DNA of 25,388 bases from a virus: IMG/VR virus record IMGVR_UViG_3300032342_000062, positions 1 to 25,388 of that record. The stretch is one strand, 5' to 3'. A program made the position numbers and the translations under genes. The notes under the pieces are model-generated. The model was not told the origin of the DNA. It did no database searches and saw only the letters and a program-made list of their open reading frames with translations. How positions within the stretch are numbered: the first letter of the stretch is position 1; each line of letters starts with the position of its first letter. Shown in pieces: positions 7,429-13,073 of this stretch.

Positions 7429-7490
7429 GCATAACGTATCAGGCATGTACGCCGTCTGGCTTTGCAGATGGCGTACTGCCGTTGTTAGAT
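7429..7490 (-). repeat. attC-like site E (last of array)
   Basis: On the minus strand R'' is ATCTAAC (a full RYYYAAC match, 7484-7490) and R' is GTTATGC (7429-7435). The interior pairs: 7442-7445 with 7477-7480, 7447-7453 with 7470-7476, and 7455-7458 with 7465-7468, with an unpaired T at 7446 and a T/G pair between. This 62-bp imperfect hairpin is the best attC candidate here. Confidence 0.82.
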
Positions 7491-7559
7491 GCTGTTTGCG
7501 GTTGCGCACACGACGTGCGCTTCCGCCGCCGCCTATAATTTAAGAGCCGCAAAAATTGC
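7436..7559 (-). other. ORF-less mini-cassette
   Basis: The interval between R' of site D (7560-7566) and site E keeps a cassette-type leader (ATTATAGG at 7532-7539, minus strand) but has no ORF longer than a few codons. A further GC-rich hairpin (GCGCAC/GTGTGCGC, about 7505-7522) is present. It looks like a cassette that lost its gene or never had one. Confidence 0.45.
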
Positions 7560-7931
7560 AGCTAACGTTTGCGGCATTATGAAGCCGCCGAGCATTATTC
7601 CAAATAACAAATATGTTTGCTAAGGCGTTTAGCATATTCAATTTCATTGCGGGTCGAATCGCCGATATACCCGCCAACATTCAAAACCAAAATTTCATCA
7701 GCCAAATCAATTTTTCGCTTATGCAATTCATCCAAGCGGATTTTGTCGGCGACCGTAAGGCCAAGTCCATCATCACTTTTAAAATCACAACCGATAGACA
7801 ATACGATTTTACCTGTTAAGGTAAGATTCAAATTGGCCTTACGGAACGCTTTGTAAAAGCGTGTTGACCCGCACAAGCAAACAACTGTGGGGCGAGGCGG
7901 TTTGGGCGAAGCCATAATGCCGCTGTTGGTG
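7560..7931 (-). repeat. Split attC-like site D with a coding insertion in its loop
   Basis: R' is GTTAGCT (7560-7566), next to AACGTTTGCGGC as in sites A and B. The matching R'' side (GCATCCACCAACAGCGGC, minus strand) lies at 7919-7936. The arms at 7571-7581 and 7913-7923 are an 11-bp perfect inverted repeat. The loop of about 330 bp encodes most of the 173-residue protein, whereas ordinary attC loops are a few to about 100 bases. Confidence 0.55.
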
Positions 7932-8116
7932 GATGCGGCGGCGTTCAACTGTTGGTCTTGCGCGGCATCTGCCTCTAATAAAATTCTTTCAACAATTTCA
8001 AAACCGTGAATGACACCAATTAGGTGCTCATCGCCGTGCTTTTTATCAAGAAGCTGCTGATATTTTGACCTTTGTAAAAAAACAGAATACATAATTTCAT
8101 TTCTTATTGCATTCAT
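7595..8116 (-). CDS. Cassette ORF: nucleoside 2-deoxyribosyltransferase-like domain with foreign N-terminus
   Basis: This 173-residue protein has two parts. Residues 1-61 are helical and unrecognised. Residues ~75-173 (VVCLCGSTRFYKAFRKA, then LSIGCDF, then LHKRKIDLADEILVLNVGGYIGDSTRNEIEYA) match a small Rossmann-like family related to nucleoside 2-deoxyribosyltransferases, common in phages. CGSTRF would bind the nucleotide sugar, and the D/E-rich LADE and GDSTRNEIEYA segments are the expected active-site region. The join (STNSGIM, residues 62-68) is encoded by the R'' arm of site D. M68, encoded by the arm, could be a separate start (7915). The leader carries ATTATAGGAGCGCG just before ATG 8116. 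The role may be nucleotide or base salvage, by inference. Confidence 0.75.
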   Translation of the reverse strand: MNAIRNEIMYSVFLQRSKYQQLLDKKHGDEHLIGVIHGFEIVERILLEADAAQDQQLNAAASTNSGIMASPKPPRPTVVCLCGSTRFYKAFRKANLNLTLTGKIVLSIGCDFKSDDGLGLTVADKIRLDELHKRKIDLADEILVLNVGGYIGDSTRNEIEYAKRLSKHICYLE

Positions 8117-8145
8117 TCCGCGCTCCTATAATTAGCCGCCGTTTA

Positions 8146-8177
8146 CACCAACGTTCGACAAATGTGCGCCGTTAATC
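8146..8177 (-). repeat. Degenerate attC-like site C
   Basis: R' reads GTTGGTG (8146-8152) and R'' GATTAAC (8171-8177, overlapping the preceding gene's stop). Only 32 bp separate the outer ends and the stem is weak, so this is probably a deletion remnant of a full site. The GAACGTTGG context matches the other sites. Confidence 0.4.
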
Positions 8178-8438
8178 AAAAACGCGACCACACCACGCAC
8201 AATATTTTTGAGTAGAAATGGGCTTACCATCCTTGCACATAACACATGGCGCACTTTGTTTGTTGGTTGATGTCGCGCCGATCTTAGAATCTCCAAAAAT
8301 TCTTTTTTGTAAATCTCCAATATATTTCAAATAGCCCTCAATAATATCCAATTCTTCCTCTGCTGCTTTAACAAGAGGGGCATTTTTGTTGTTTGTTGTT
8401 ATTTTAAGGTCTTCAATAATTCTTCTCATTGCTTTCAT
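8172..8438 (-). CDS. Cassette ORF: small protein with C-terminal zinc ribbon
   Basis: This 88-residue protein has an amphipathic helical N-terminal half (MKAMRRIIEDLKIT... EEELDIIEGYLKYIGDLQKRIF) and a C-terminal CVMC-x11-CAWC motif (C65, C68, C80, C83), a typical zinc ribbon of four cysteines. No named family is recognised. ATG 8438 is chosen because GAAAGGAAAC sits just upstream, and the longer start at 8471 would lie inside attC site B. The stop codon overlaps the R'' end of site C, as is usual for cassettes. The AT-rich codon use differs from the phage backbone. It may bind nucleic acid or protein, but no function is assigned. Confidence 0.65.
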   Translation of the reverse strand: MKAMRRIIEDLKITTNNKNAPLVKAAEEELDIIEGYLKYIGDLQKRIFGDSKIGATSTNKQSAPCVMCKDGKPISTQKYCAWCGRVFD

Positions 8439-8465
8439 GTTGTTTCCTTTCTTCGGCGCGATTTC

Positions 8466-8543
8466 AACCAACGTTTGCGCTATGCTGACGTGCCGGTATT
8501 TCCGGCATGTGGCTTTAGCCCTTGCAGCATGGCGCTGTTAGGT
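8466..8543 (-). repeat. attC-like site B
   Basis: R'' is ACCTAAC (full RYYYAAC match, 8537-8543) and R' is GTTGGTT (8466-8472). Outer arms pair GCGC with GCGC and ATGCTG with CAGCAT. Two inner hairpins (GGC/GCC and TGCCGG/CCGGCA) make up the rest. The 78-bp length is within the usual range. The end of the 69-residue ORF lies inside it. Confidence 0.78.
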
Positions 8544-8724
8544 GCTGTTCCGGTTTTGCTTCCACTGTTTTCAGGGCGCGCATTGCTTCGGCCAGTTCGT
8601 TAAAGCACGATCCAGGCCATGCGTGTGCGTACCCCTGTCGTTCGCGACACTCGTTTTCTTCTACCATAGCTTCACGTTCGCATATTAACGCTTGCAGCTC
8701 GATCAATTTGTCTGTTTCTGTCAT
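8515..8724 (-). CDS. Cassette ORF: small hypothetical protein (69 aa)
   Basis: This 69-residue protein is acidic and helical (MTETDKLIELQALICEREAM at the start), with an AHAWPGSCFNELAEAMRAL middle. The last nine or so residues (LTAPCCKG) are encoded by the R'' side of attC site B, so its tail comes from the recombination site. ATG 8724 follows ATTATAGGGGCGCGCAA. The in-frame ATG at 8772 would lie in attC site A and is less likely. No family is recognised. It looks like one of many short, phage- or plasmid-type unknown cassette genes. Confidence 0.6.
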   Translation of the reverse strand: MTETDKLIELQALICEREAMVEENECRERQGYAHAWPGSCFNELAEAMRALKTVEAKPEQHLTAPCCKG

Positions 8725-8766
8725 TTGCGCGCCCCTATAATAAATGGTTTTCAAAACCGGAATTGC

Positions 8767-8820
8767 ATGCAACGTTTGCCCTATGTTGCCGTTTCCAATG
8801 GCACAATGGGGCTGTTGTCG
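8767..8820 (-). repeat. attC-like site A (first of array)
   Basis: R' side is GCAAACGTTGCAT (core 8767-8773), R'' side CGACAACAGCCCC (core 8814-8820). The arms GCCCCATTGTGCC and GGCAACATAGGGC pair imperfectly around a short loop, with bulged bases as in attC. R'' and R' each deviate from consensus at one or two positions, so it is less certain than B and E. Confidence 0.6.
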
Positions 8821-8838
8821 GTTGTAAAATTTGAATCC

Positions 8839-9000
8839 CTAGTGTGTTTTTGCACCGTTTTTTTGTTGTATCCAAGCATCTAAAATTAATCTGCATTGGG
8901 CATCGAAAGTTCGATATTCTTTTTCTGCAATTTTCTGCAATTTTTCTTTCGTTTCGCTGGACAATCGAATTTTTATGACTTCCATTTTTTCAGTTTTCAT
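8839..9000 (-). CDS. Ribbon-helix-helix (Arc/CopG-like) DNA-binding protein
   Basis: ATG 9000 to TAG 8839 gives 53 residues. The layout is the minimal RHH fold: a strand (MEVIKIRLSS, residues 6-15), helix A (SETKEKLQKIAEKEYR) and helix B (TFDAQCRLILDAWIQQK). Such proteins bind DNA as dimers with the strand in the major groove, often as autorepressors. It overlaps the previous gene's end by 11 bp and is followed, 18 bp later, by attC site A. Two adjacent 10-bp direct repeats overlap the -35 of the upstream promoter and could be its operator, by inference. It may equally be a cassette gene that has fused to the operon, or an antitoxin. Confidence 0.72.
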   Translation of the reverse strand: MKTEKMEVIKIRLSSETKEKLQKIAEKEYRTFDAQCRLILDAWIQQKNGAKTH

Positions 9001-9385
9001 TTTGACCTGCACAATTATTAATTAAACAAGGTGTAGCGCCACAAAATCTCTTTGGTTTTATACTATCATCATAACATAATCCGTGCGGATGCCTTTTCCA
9101 TAATTTACAAGTAATATCATTGAATTGCAGTTTTTTATTTGATAATATCGCTTCTTTCCATCCTCTTTCAAATGCCATTTCTGAAAGAGTATGTTCGTTT
9201 ACGCCTTTTTTCAGGGCAAGCTGTCCAACATCGCACCACCAAATAAGAAACGAACGAAGGCACGCCGCTTCGTTGAATTGCATTGCTTCGTCCCATGCCC
9301 GCCTTGCAATTTGTTCCATAGATTTTATTGAATAATCTTCACCAACCTTTAAATTCTGTTTTGAAATAAAATCTTCAAAATTCAT
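8990..9385 (-). CDS. Hypothetical protein with Cys-rich C-terminus (131 aa)
   Basis: This 131-residue protein is mostly helical in its first 90 residues (e.g. SMEQIARRAWDEAM, LSEMAFERGWKEAIL). It ends with a Cys-rich part (C at about residues 100-125, including GLCYDD, RFCGATPCLINNC) that could bind a metal. I do not recognise a family. Its ATG overlaps the upstream stop (ATGA) with AAGGAG upstream, and its end overlaps the RHH gene by 11 bp. The codon use is AT-rich compared with the phage backbone. Its Cys pattern resembles that of the neighbouring 62-residue protein, so they may work together. Confidence 0.55.
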   Translation of the reverse strand: MNFEDFISKQNLKVGEDYSIKSMEQIARRAWDEAMQFNEAACLRSFLIWWCDVGQLALKKGVNEHTLSEMAFERGWKEAILSNKKLQFNDITCKLWKRHPHGLCYDDSIKPKRFCGATPCLINNCAGQNEN

Positions 9386-9570
9386 TTATTGTAAATCTCC
9401 TTAAAATCAATTTGTCCAGATAATGCAAAAGAATATCCCGCCCTAAAACACATTCCATCACAAATAGCCCCTTCTTCACATTTCGATTTACATTCTTGAA
9501 AAGATTTTTCCATTGCTTTTATGTTATCCCAAACCTTGGGGGCTTTCGCCCCCTTTTTATGTTTTTTCAT
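9382..9570 (-). CDS. Small Cys-rich hypothetical protein (62 aa)
   Basis: This 62-residue protein has a basic start (MKKHKKGAKAPK) and a CxxxC-x5-CxxxC arrangement (C27, C31, C37, C41) in a helix-rich part. The pattern could hold zinc or form disulphides in a helical hairpin. No family is recognised. The ATG at 9570 overlaps the preceding TAA (TAATG) and the stop overlaps the next ATG (ATGA), so it is in a coupled operon. GAGAG lies about seven bases upstream. Confidence 0.55.
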   Translation of the reverse strand: MKKHKKGAKAPKVWDNIKAMEKSFQECKSKCEEGAICDGMCFRAGYSFALSGQIDFKEIYNK

Positions 9571-9728
9571 TAATTCACTCTCACAATTTCGATTGCTGCG
9601 TTTTTTGTTAAATTTGTGTATTTCCCAGCCATCCTGCCTGTTTTTATTTCAAGAGTTTTTGTTTCTTCGTTATACATTGCGTTTTTTTCTGCGATTTCTC
9701 TTATTGCTTTTACTGCTGCGTTTGTCAT
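9570..9728 (-). CDS. First gene of the leftward operon: small hypothetical protein (52 aa)
   Basis: ATG 9728 to TAA 9570 encodes 52 residues: a helix (MTNAAVKAIREIAEKNAMYN), then a TKTLEIKTGRMAGKYT strand-like part, then a polar end (NLTKNAAIEIVRVN). AAAGGGAGTC is the ribosome binding site, and the promoter at 9769-9797 is 41 bp upstream. It is therefore the first translated gene of the transcript that also feeds the attC array. No family is recognised. The size would also fit a small DNA-binding or regulatory protein. Confidence 0.55.
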   Translation of the reverse strand: MTNAAVKAIREIAEKNAMYNEETKTLEIKTGRMAGKYTNLTKNAAIEIVRVN

Positions 9729-9768
9729 ATTGACTCCCTTTGGTTATTTTGTTGTTTCCTTACCTATT

Positions 9769-9797
9769 AATATACAACAAAAGTCAACAAAAGTCAA
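9769..9797 (-). promoter_or_regulatory. Leftward sigma70-type promoter feeding the cassette array
   Basis: On the minus strand, -35 TTGACT (9792-9797), a 17-bp spacer and -10 TATATT (9769-9774). Two adjacent copies of TTGACTTTTG (9788-9797 and 9778-9787) overlap the -35, and GTCAATAGTAATATTG lies at 9793-9808. Transcripts would begin near 9762 and run through the small genes and the attC array. Confidence 0.68.
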
Positions 9798-9808
9798 TAG
9801 TAATATTG
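9793..9808. promoter_or_regulatory. 16-bp operator-like site, copy 1
   Basis: GTCAATAGTAATATTG is identical to the site at 14981-14996, upstream of the terminase genes. The centre is a short inverted repeat (CAATA-GTAA-TATTG). This copy overlaps the -35 of the leftward promoter, as expected for a repressor site. Confidence 0.5.
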
Positions 9809-9810
9809 CC

Positions 9811-9834
9811 TTTAAAATCAATAAGTTATAAAAT
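9811..9834 (-). promoter_or_regulatory. 24-bp shared upstream motif, copy 1
   Basis: Minus-strand ATTTT-R-TAACT-YW-TTGATTTTAAA matches 21 of 24 bases at 14219-14242. Both copies sit 13-23 bp upstream of the -35 of a leftward promoter. A shared activator or repressor site is the simplest reading. Confidence 0.5.
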
Positions 9835-9922
9835 AGTTGTTTTTATTTTTCGCATTTTTTTTGTTTTTAGTCGCAAAAACCTTTTATAAATTGTCCTCAA
9901 ATTTTATTACCGACAACTATCC

Positions 9923-9983
9923 GCATGATGCACCTGTATTTCGTTTTCACGCGAATTTCGCGGAAAATTTGGTGCATCATACG
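9923..9983. other. Large inverted repeat overlapping the wHTH gene's end
   Basis: ATGATGCACC (9925-9934) pairs with GGTGCATCAT (9971-9980). The interior pairs again (TTTTC..CGCGAA with TTCGCG.GAAAA), with one unpaired A. The outer arm includes the stop codon of the upstream gene. No T-run follows on the minus strand, so a classical terminator is unlikely. Confidence 0.55.
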
Positions 9984-10327
9984 GCTTCCCATAATTGACA
10001 AACTGTTCCTCGAATCTGGCATTCTCGAAGAAATAGTTTCCCCTCGAATGTGCAACGCTTCGCAAGCCCGATTTTTTCAAGTTCGGGCAAGCGTCGATGC
10101 GCGACTTCAAATTTTACTCCCATATAGGTATCAATCTCAAAGCTCGTAGATTGCGGGTGATCCTGCAAAACTCGATAAACTCGCATTCGCCAAGAATTAA
10201 TTTTTGCGTTTCGTTCCGCAATATGGGAGCTTGCGGGATCGGTCGCCCTGGTTGCGGGAATTTCTGTCCGCAATCGATTTATAGGGCGACCCATATCTAA
10301 GAACAAATCAGTTTGGAGCGTCGGCAT
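9977..10327 (-). CDS. Winged helix-turn-helix DNA-binding protein
   Basis: This 116-residue protein begins with a flexible region containing ATRATDPASSHIAE, typical of phage wHTH proteins of the replication region. The rest, residues ~45-116 (RMRVYRVLQDHPQSTSFEIDTYMGVKFEVAHRRLPELEKIGLAKRC, then a wing), matches a winged HTH. The HTH is followed by R-R-L-P-E-L-E, a conserved feature in these proteins. ATG 10327 is preferred because GAAGGAGGGCGACA directly precedes it. It overlaps the previous ORF by 31 bp. It is the last gene of the replication operon and likely binds DNA as a regulator or in replication, but the target is not known. Confidence 0.75.
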   Translation of the reverse strand: MPTLQTDLFLDMGRPINRLRTEIPATRATDPASSHIAERNAKINSWRMRVYRVLQDHPQSTSFEIDTYMGVKFEVAHRRLPELEKIGLAKRCTFEGKLFLRECQIRGTVCQLWEAV

Positions 10328-10707
10328 TGTCGCCCTCCTTCTCGGCCCCCTTCTTTTTCGTCCTGGAGCTTTATTTCTTCCTGTAATTCTTCCTCGGTGA
10401 TAATATCGTCCTTCACCGTTTCGAGCGTATCGGTGCGAAGATAAAATTTCTTTTTGGCGATAAAATCGTATTCGATCTTGCAAGGCACCGAGCGATATTC
10501 CTTCCCCGAATTGATAAGGACGGAATTTTTGGCGAAGGTTGCTTCGTAGGAAGCAATGTCGGCGTTCACTTGCTTCTTAAAAGAATCGAGTTTTATTTCC
10601 GCCTGGGCCCTTTTCTGAAAAGCGTCGGCCATTGCCTTCGATGCCAGGCGTAATTCTTCCTCGGTCAAAGTTACTTCCAGATACAAGGTCGTTTTTGTCT
10701 GTCTCAT
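10297..10707 (-). CDS. Hypothetical helical phage protein
   Basis: This 136-residue protein is charged, with a helical core (EEELRLASKAMADAFQKRAQAEIKLDSFKKQV, about residues 16-47), a beta-like middle (VPCKIEYDFIAKKKFYLRTDTLE) and an acidic end (ITEEELQEEIKLQDEKE). Proteins of this type are common between phage recombinase and regulator genes, but I know of no activity. The ATG overlaps the previous TAA (TAATG) with AAGGGGG upstream. The last residues lie over the next start and its GGAGG signal. Confidence 0.6.
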   Translation of the reverse strand: MRQTKTTLYLEVTLTEEELRLASKAMADAFQKRAQAEIKLDSFKKQVNADIASYEATFAKNSVLINSGKEYRSVPCKIEYDFIAKKKFYLRTDTLETVKDDIITEEELQEEIKLQDEKEGGREGGRQCRRSKLICS

Positions 10708-11018
10708 TAAAAACCCCCTTCGGTTGAATTAATTTGAATAGTGAAATTTCTTCCGATTGCTTCCCGATAATAGCGTTCTTTTTCTTGCGTCCATCTTCTG
10801 GCCGTGGTGAATGGAATTAAATCGTCGCCCAGAAAAACCAGGATCAAATAAATTCCCTTCGGCAAGGGATAAGCTTCGCCGAAGCCGAAGGCCGTATCGT
10901 ACGCTATGAAATTTTCCGAAAGCTCCGCCCGCTCCCGCAATTCAATAGATAGAAGGCGGGCGAATTTCTGGCCCCGCAATTTTGGGTAAACGTGGGAAAA
11001 TTTGATTTTATAAATCAT
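10707..11018 (-). CDS. Hypothetical protein (103 aa)
   Basis: This 103-residue protein starts MIYKIKFSHVYPKLRGQKFARLLSIELRERAELS and has a compact alpha/beta pattern with a hydrophobic middle (KGIYLILVFLGDDLIPFTTARRWT). KERYYREAIG near the end looks helical. No family is recognised. A role in controlling expression of a nuclease or phage early product is possible from its place, immediately after the exonuclease. Its ATG overlaps that gene's stop (ATGA) and the ribosome binding site lies in the exonuclease's lysine-rich tail (AGGAAAAG). Confidence 0.6.
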   Translation of the reverse strand: MIYKIKFSHVYPKLRGQKFARLLSIELRERAELSENFIAYDTAFGFGEAYPLPKGIYLILVFLGDDLIPFTTARRWTQEKERYYREAIGRNFTIQINSTEGGF

Positions 11019-12064
11019 TTTTTCTTTTCCTTTTTTTTCTTTTCTTTTGCAAGCGAAAAGCTCGAAGCTCCCCGCTCGGTATAGGATTCGACCGTTAAAT
11101 CGAAATCGGATTTTTTTAACCCCGAAACTTCCTCTAATTTTGTGAGAGAAACCGAACAGGCGGAAAGAAATTTGTCGGCGGGAATTCCTACCGCCTGGAA
11201 AAGCCCGTCAATATCGACGACATTCCGGTTTCCGCTTCGCTCTTTGAGTTTAAAGCCTGGAATCGGCTTTCCGCTCAAAACCATGTCGGTCGCCATGTGC
11301 TCGACCGCTTCGCACCATTTCGAAAGAAGCTTCGCAAGCTCCAGGGCTTTTGACATTTCGGCGGGCTCGGCTATTTTACTCGAATGATATTGAACTAGGG
11401 CCCAATCTTCCCGCCCCTTCGCAACCGCCTGGGCCCGCTCGGTCAATGCGGGGCATTCGGCTACGCTTGCACACCACCCGCAATAATCACAAGGGGAAGG
11501 CTTTTTATTCGGATCGGCGACCGCCTGGGCGACCTGGGAAACAATCGCTTCCGCTTCGGCTTTTGTGATTAAGAATTGAACTGATTTTCTTGACTTGCTA
11601 TAAATCAAAACAACGCAGACCTGTCCGAGCCCCGTCTTTTGCATTATTCCCAGGGCGTAGGCTTCCATTTGTGGGCGATAATCTCTTTCCTCGCCCGTTT
11701 TTAAATCGATCAAAAGCCCGCCGCAAATAATGTCCGCGGAACCGAAAGTGATTTCTTCGAAATTTTCGCCGATTACGGAAACCCTGGTTTCAATTTCTAT
11801 CGGCGGGCCTTTTGGAATTATGGAATTAATTTCGTGCATTGCCCACGAAACATCTTCCACCATGTCGGGCGACATCCCTTTTTCGTCGAAATGAAAATTC
11901 GGCTTCCCTGTTTCATTCGGGGAAAAAGCTTCGGCCAGGGCTTCGTGCATTCGGGTGCCCCGCTTCGATGCGTCGCTTTCTTCCCCATCGTTTTTATAGC
12001 AAGGACAAGCGATCAAAGCGGGAAAGCTCGAAGGCGATAAGGTGGGGTGGTGTTTCTGTTCCAT
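11015..12064 (-). CDS. DUF2800 / PD-(D/E)XK exonuclease with Cys cluster
   Basis: This 349-residue protein matches the DUF2800 phage nuclease pattern (RecB/Cas4-like). Visible parts are IACPCYKN (C20, C22), RGTRMHEALAEA (H40), GSADIICGGLLIDLKTGEERDYRPQMEAYALGI (D111, D120, K122, Q132), and CDYCGWCASVAEC (C192, C195, C198, C204). The D/K residues are the catalytic metal site. The Cys set probably binds an iron-sulphur cluster, as in Cas4 and AddB. It should degrade DNA ends to give single strands for the Bet protein encoded immediately upstream. The start overlaps Bet's stop (TAATG). The C-terminus is a lysine/glutamate run. Confidence 0.82.
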   Translation of the reverse strand: MEQKHHPTLSPSSFPALIACPCYKNDGEESDASKRGTRMHEALAEAFSPNETGKPNFHFDEKGMSPDMVEDVSWAMHEINSIIPKGPPIEIETRVSVIGENFEEITFGSADIICGGLLIDLKTGEERDYRPQMEAYALGIMQKTGLGQVCVVLIYSKSRKSVQFLITKAEAEAIVSQVAQAVADPNKKPSPCDYCGWCASVAECPALTERAQAVAKGREDWALVQYHSSKIAEPAEMSKALELAKLLSKWCEAVEHMATDMVLSGKPIPGFKLKERSGNRNVVDIDGLFQAVGIPADKFLSACSVSLTKLEEVSGLKKSDFDLTVESYTERGASSFSLAKEKKKKEKKK

Positions 12065-13020
12065 TATTTCCCCCCTTCTTTCGCCTGGGCCTTCCGATAA
12101 TTTTCGACCGCATCACGAAACATTTTCGGCTTTGCCAGAAGGCGTTTCTTTGCGTCCTCGGTGATTGCCGTTATTTTTTGCCCCGATTTTATCCACCCAA
12201 TTTTCACCAGGTAGCTTTCGGCGTGGCCCTCTATATCGCCGAAAGTATCGACCATTTGAAGGTCGAGCGGTTTTTCGAAGCCTTTGGAAAATTTTTGTTC
12301 AATTTCCCCCTGGACAGGAGCGGGCGTTTTTTCACCAGGTAAAACCGTTTCCACCGCTCCGTTATTCGCTTCGGAATTCGGATCGGATTTTTTTTCTGGC
12401 TCCGCCTTTTTTTCTCCCTGGGAAAGAAGAGGGGTACTAGGTTTAACCGCCTGGGCGGGGGGCTCTATGGAATCCGCTTGTGCCATTTCTTCGTGCGTAT
12501 AAATTCCGCTCAATTCCTGGGGAAAAGATTTTCGAAGGGCCAGGGCTTCGGCACATTTCGCTATCATAACGTCGGCCATTTTAAGCCAAAGCGGGGTAAG
12601 CCCGTTTTTTCCTTCCTGTTTATAAGCGTCGAAGCGGGCAACCCCCCAGAGCGGTTCTTTAAAATCGGAACGCATAACTCCCACCTTTGCGGCGGAAGGA
12701 TTGCCCTTATCGAGCCAGACATCTTTCCAAACCCCGTCCGCCCCGCACCAAAAAGGCCCGACCTGGCCCGCATATTTCCCCGATCGCTCGGCGATAAGGC
12801 GGTACCCGTCGATTCCCGTTTGGATCGCCATTACTTCCTTGCCTTCTTTTGAATTCCACCGCTTTATTGCGTGAATCTGTTTCGCCAAAGGATCGAGCCC
12901 CGTCCTTTTTGCCGTATAAAGAAAAAGTTTCAATTCGTCGTTTGACGTTCCCCTGGCCACCGTCGATTTTATAAGCCCGATCTGTTCCTCGTTATAGGAT
13001 AATGCCAATTCTGTACCCAT
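12064..13020 (-). CDS. bet: Bet/RecT-family single-strand annealing protein
   Basis: This 318-residue protein matches the phage Bet (Red-beta/RecT superfamily) family: [24 protein letters not shown] (residues ~33-55), [22 protein letters not shown] (~64-85), and LWGVARFD...[35 protein letters not shown]. It anneals complementary strands in recombination and replication. The C-terminal part, after about residue 195, is a flexible Pro/Glu/Lys-rich linker, then a short helical domain. Exonuclease follows with a TAATG overlap, a standard paired arrangement. AGGAAA precedes ATG 13020. It is 77 bp after the preceding gene, past a terminator-like hairpin, so it may have its own or read-through transcription. 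Confidence 0.88.
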   Translation of the reverse strand: MGTELALSYNEEQIGLIKSTVARGTSNDELKLFLYTAKRTGLDPLAKQIHAIKRWNSKEGKEVMAIQTGIDGYRLIAERSGKYAGQVGPFWCGADGVWKDVWLDKGNPSAAKVGVMRSDFKEPLWGVARFDAYKQEGKNGLTPLWLKMADVMIAKCAEALALRKSFPQELSGIYTHEEMAQADSIEPPAQAVKPSTPLLSQGEKKAEPEKKSDPNSEANNGAVETVLPGEKTPAPVQGEIEQKFSKGFEKPLDLQMVDTFGDIEGHAESYLVKIGWIKSGQKITAITEDAKKRLLAKPKMFRDAVENYRKAQAKEGGK

Positions 13021-13073
13021 TTGCTTTTTTCCTTTTTTTAACGTATCTTTTTTGTCGCTGTCATTCTTAACTC

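Larger units (their letters stand above)
7429..8820 (-). mobile_element. Integron-type cassette array without integrase (CALIN-like)
   Basis: Five attC-like sites, in one orientation, separate short leftward ORFs (173, 88 and 69 residues) and one ORF-less interval. Sites share a minus-strand R'' side of type AACARCSSC and an R' side of type GCAAACGTTRG, with self-complementary interiors of different sequence. This is the layout of integron gene cassettes. No tyrosine integrase (intI) is in the window. Cassette leaders contain ATTATAGG, unlike the AAAGGGGG signal of the flanking phage genes. All ORFs point away from the promoter at 9769-9797. The right limit is uncertain because the 8839-9728 genes may also be acquired. 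Confidence 0.7.

Noticed and set aside
7505-7522. Sixth attC site
   Set aside because: The GCGCAC/GTGTGCGC hairpin lacks convincing R'' and R' cores of its own and may belong to the mini-cassette.
7429-9000. Complete integron with integrase
   Set aside because: No tyrosine recombinase ORF or attI site is visible. Only the cassette side is supported.
9907-10110. Minus-strand 67-residue ORF overlapping the wHTH gene end
   Set aside because: Out of frame with the wHTH gene, no ribosome binding site, and its end crosses the inverted repeat.
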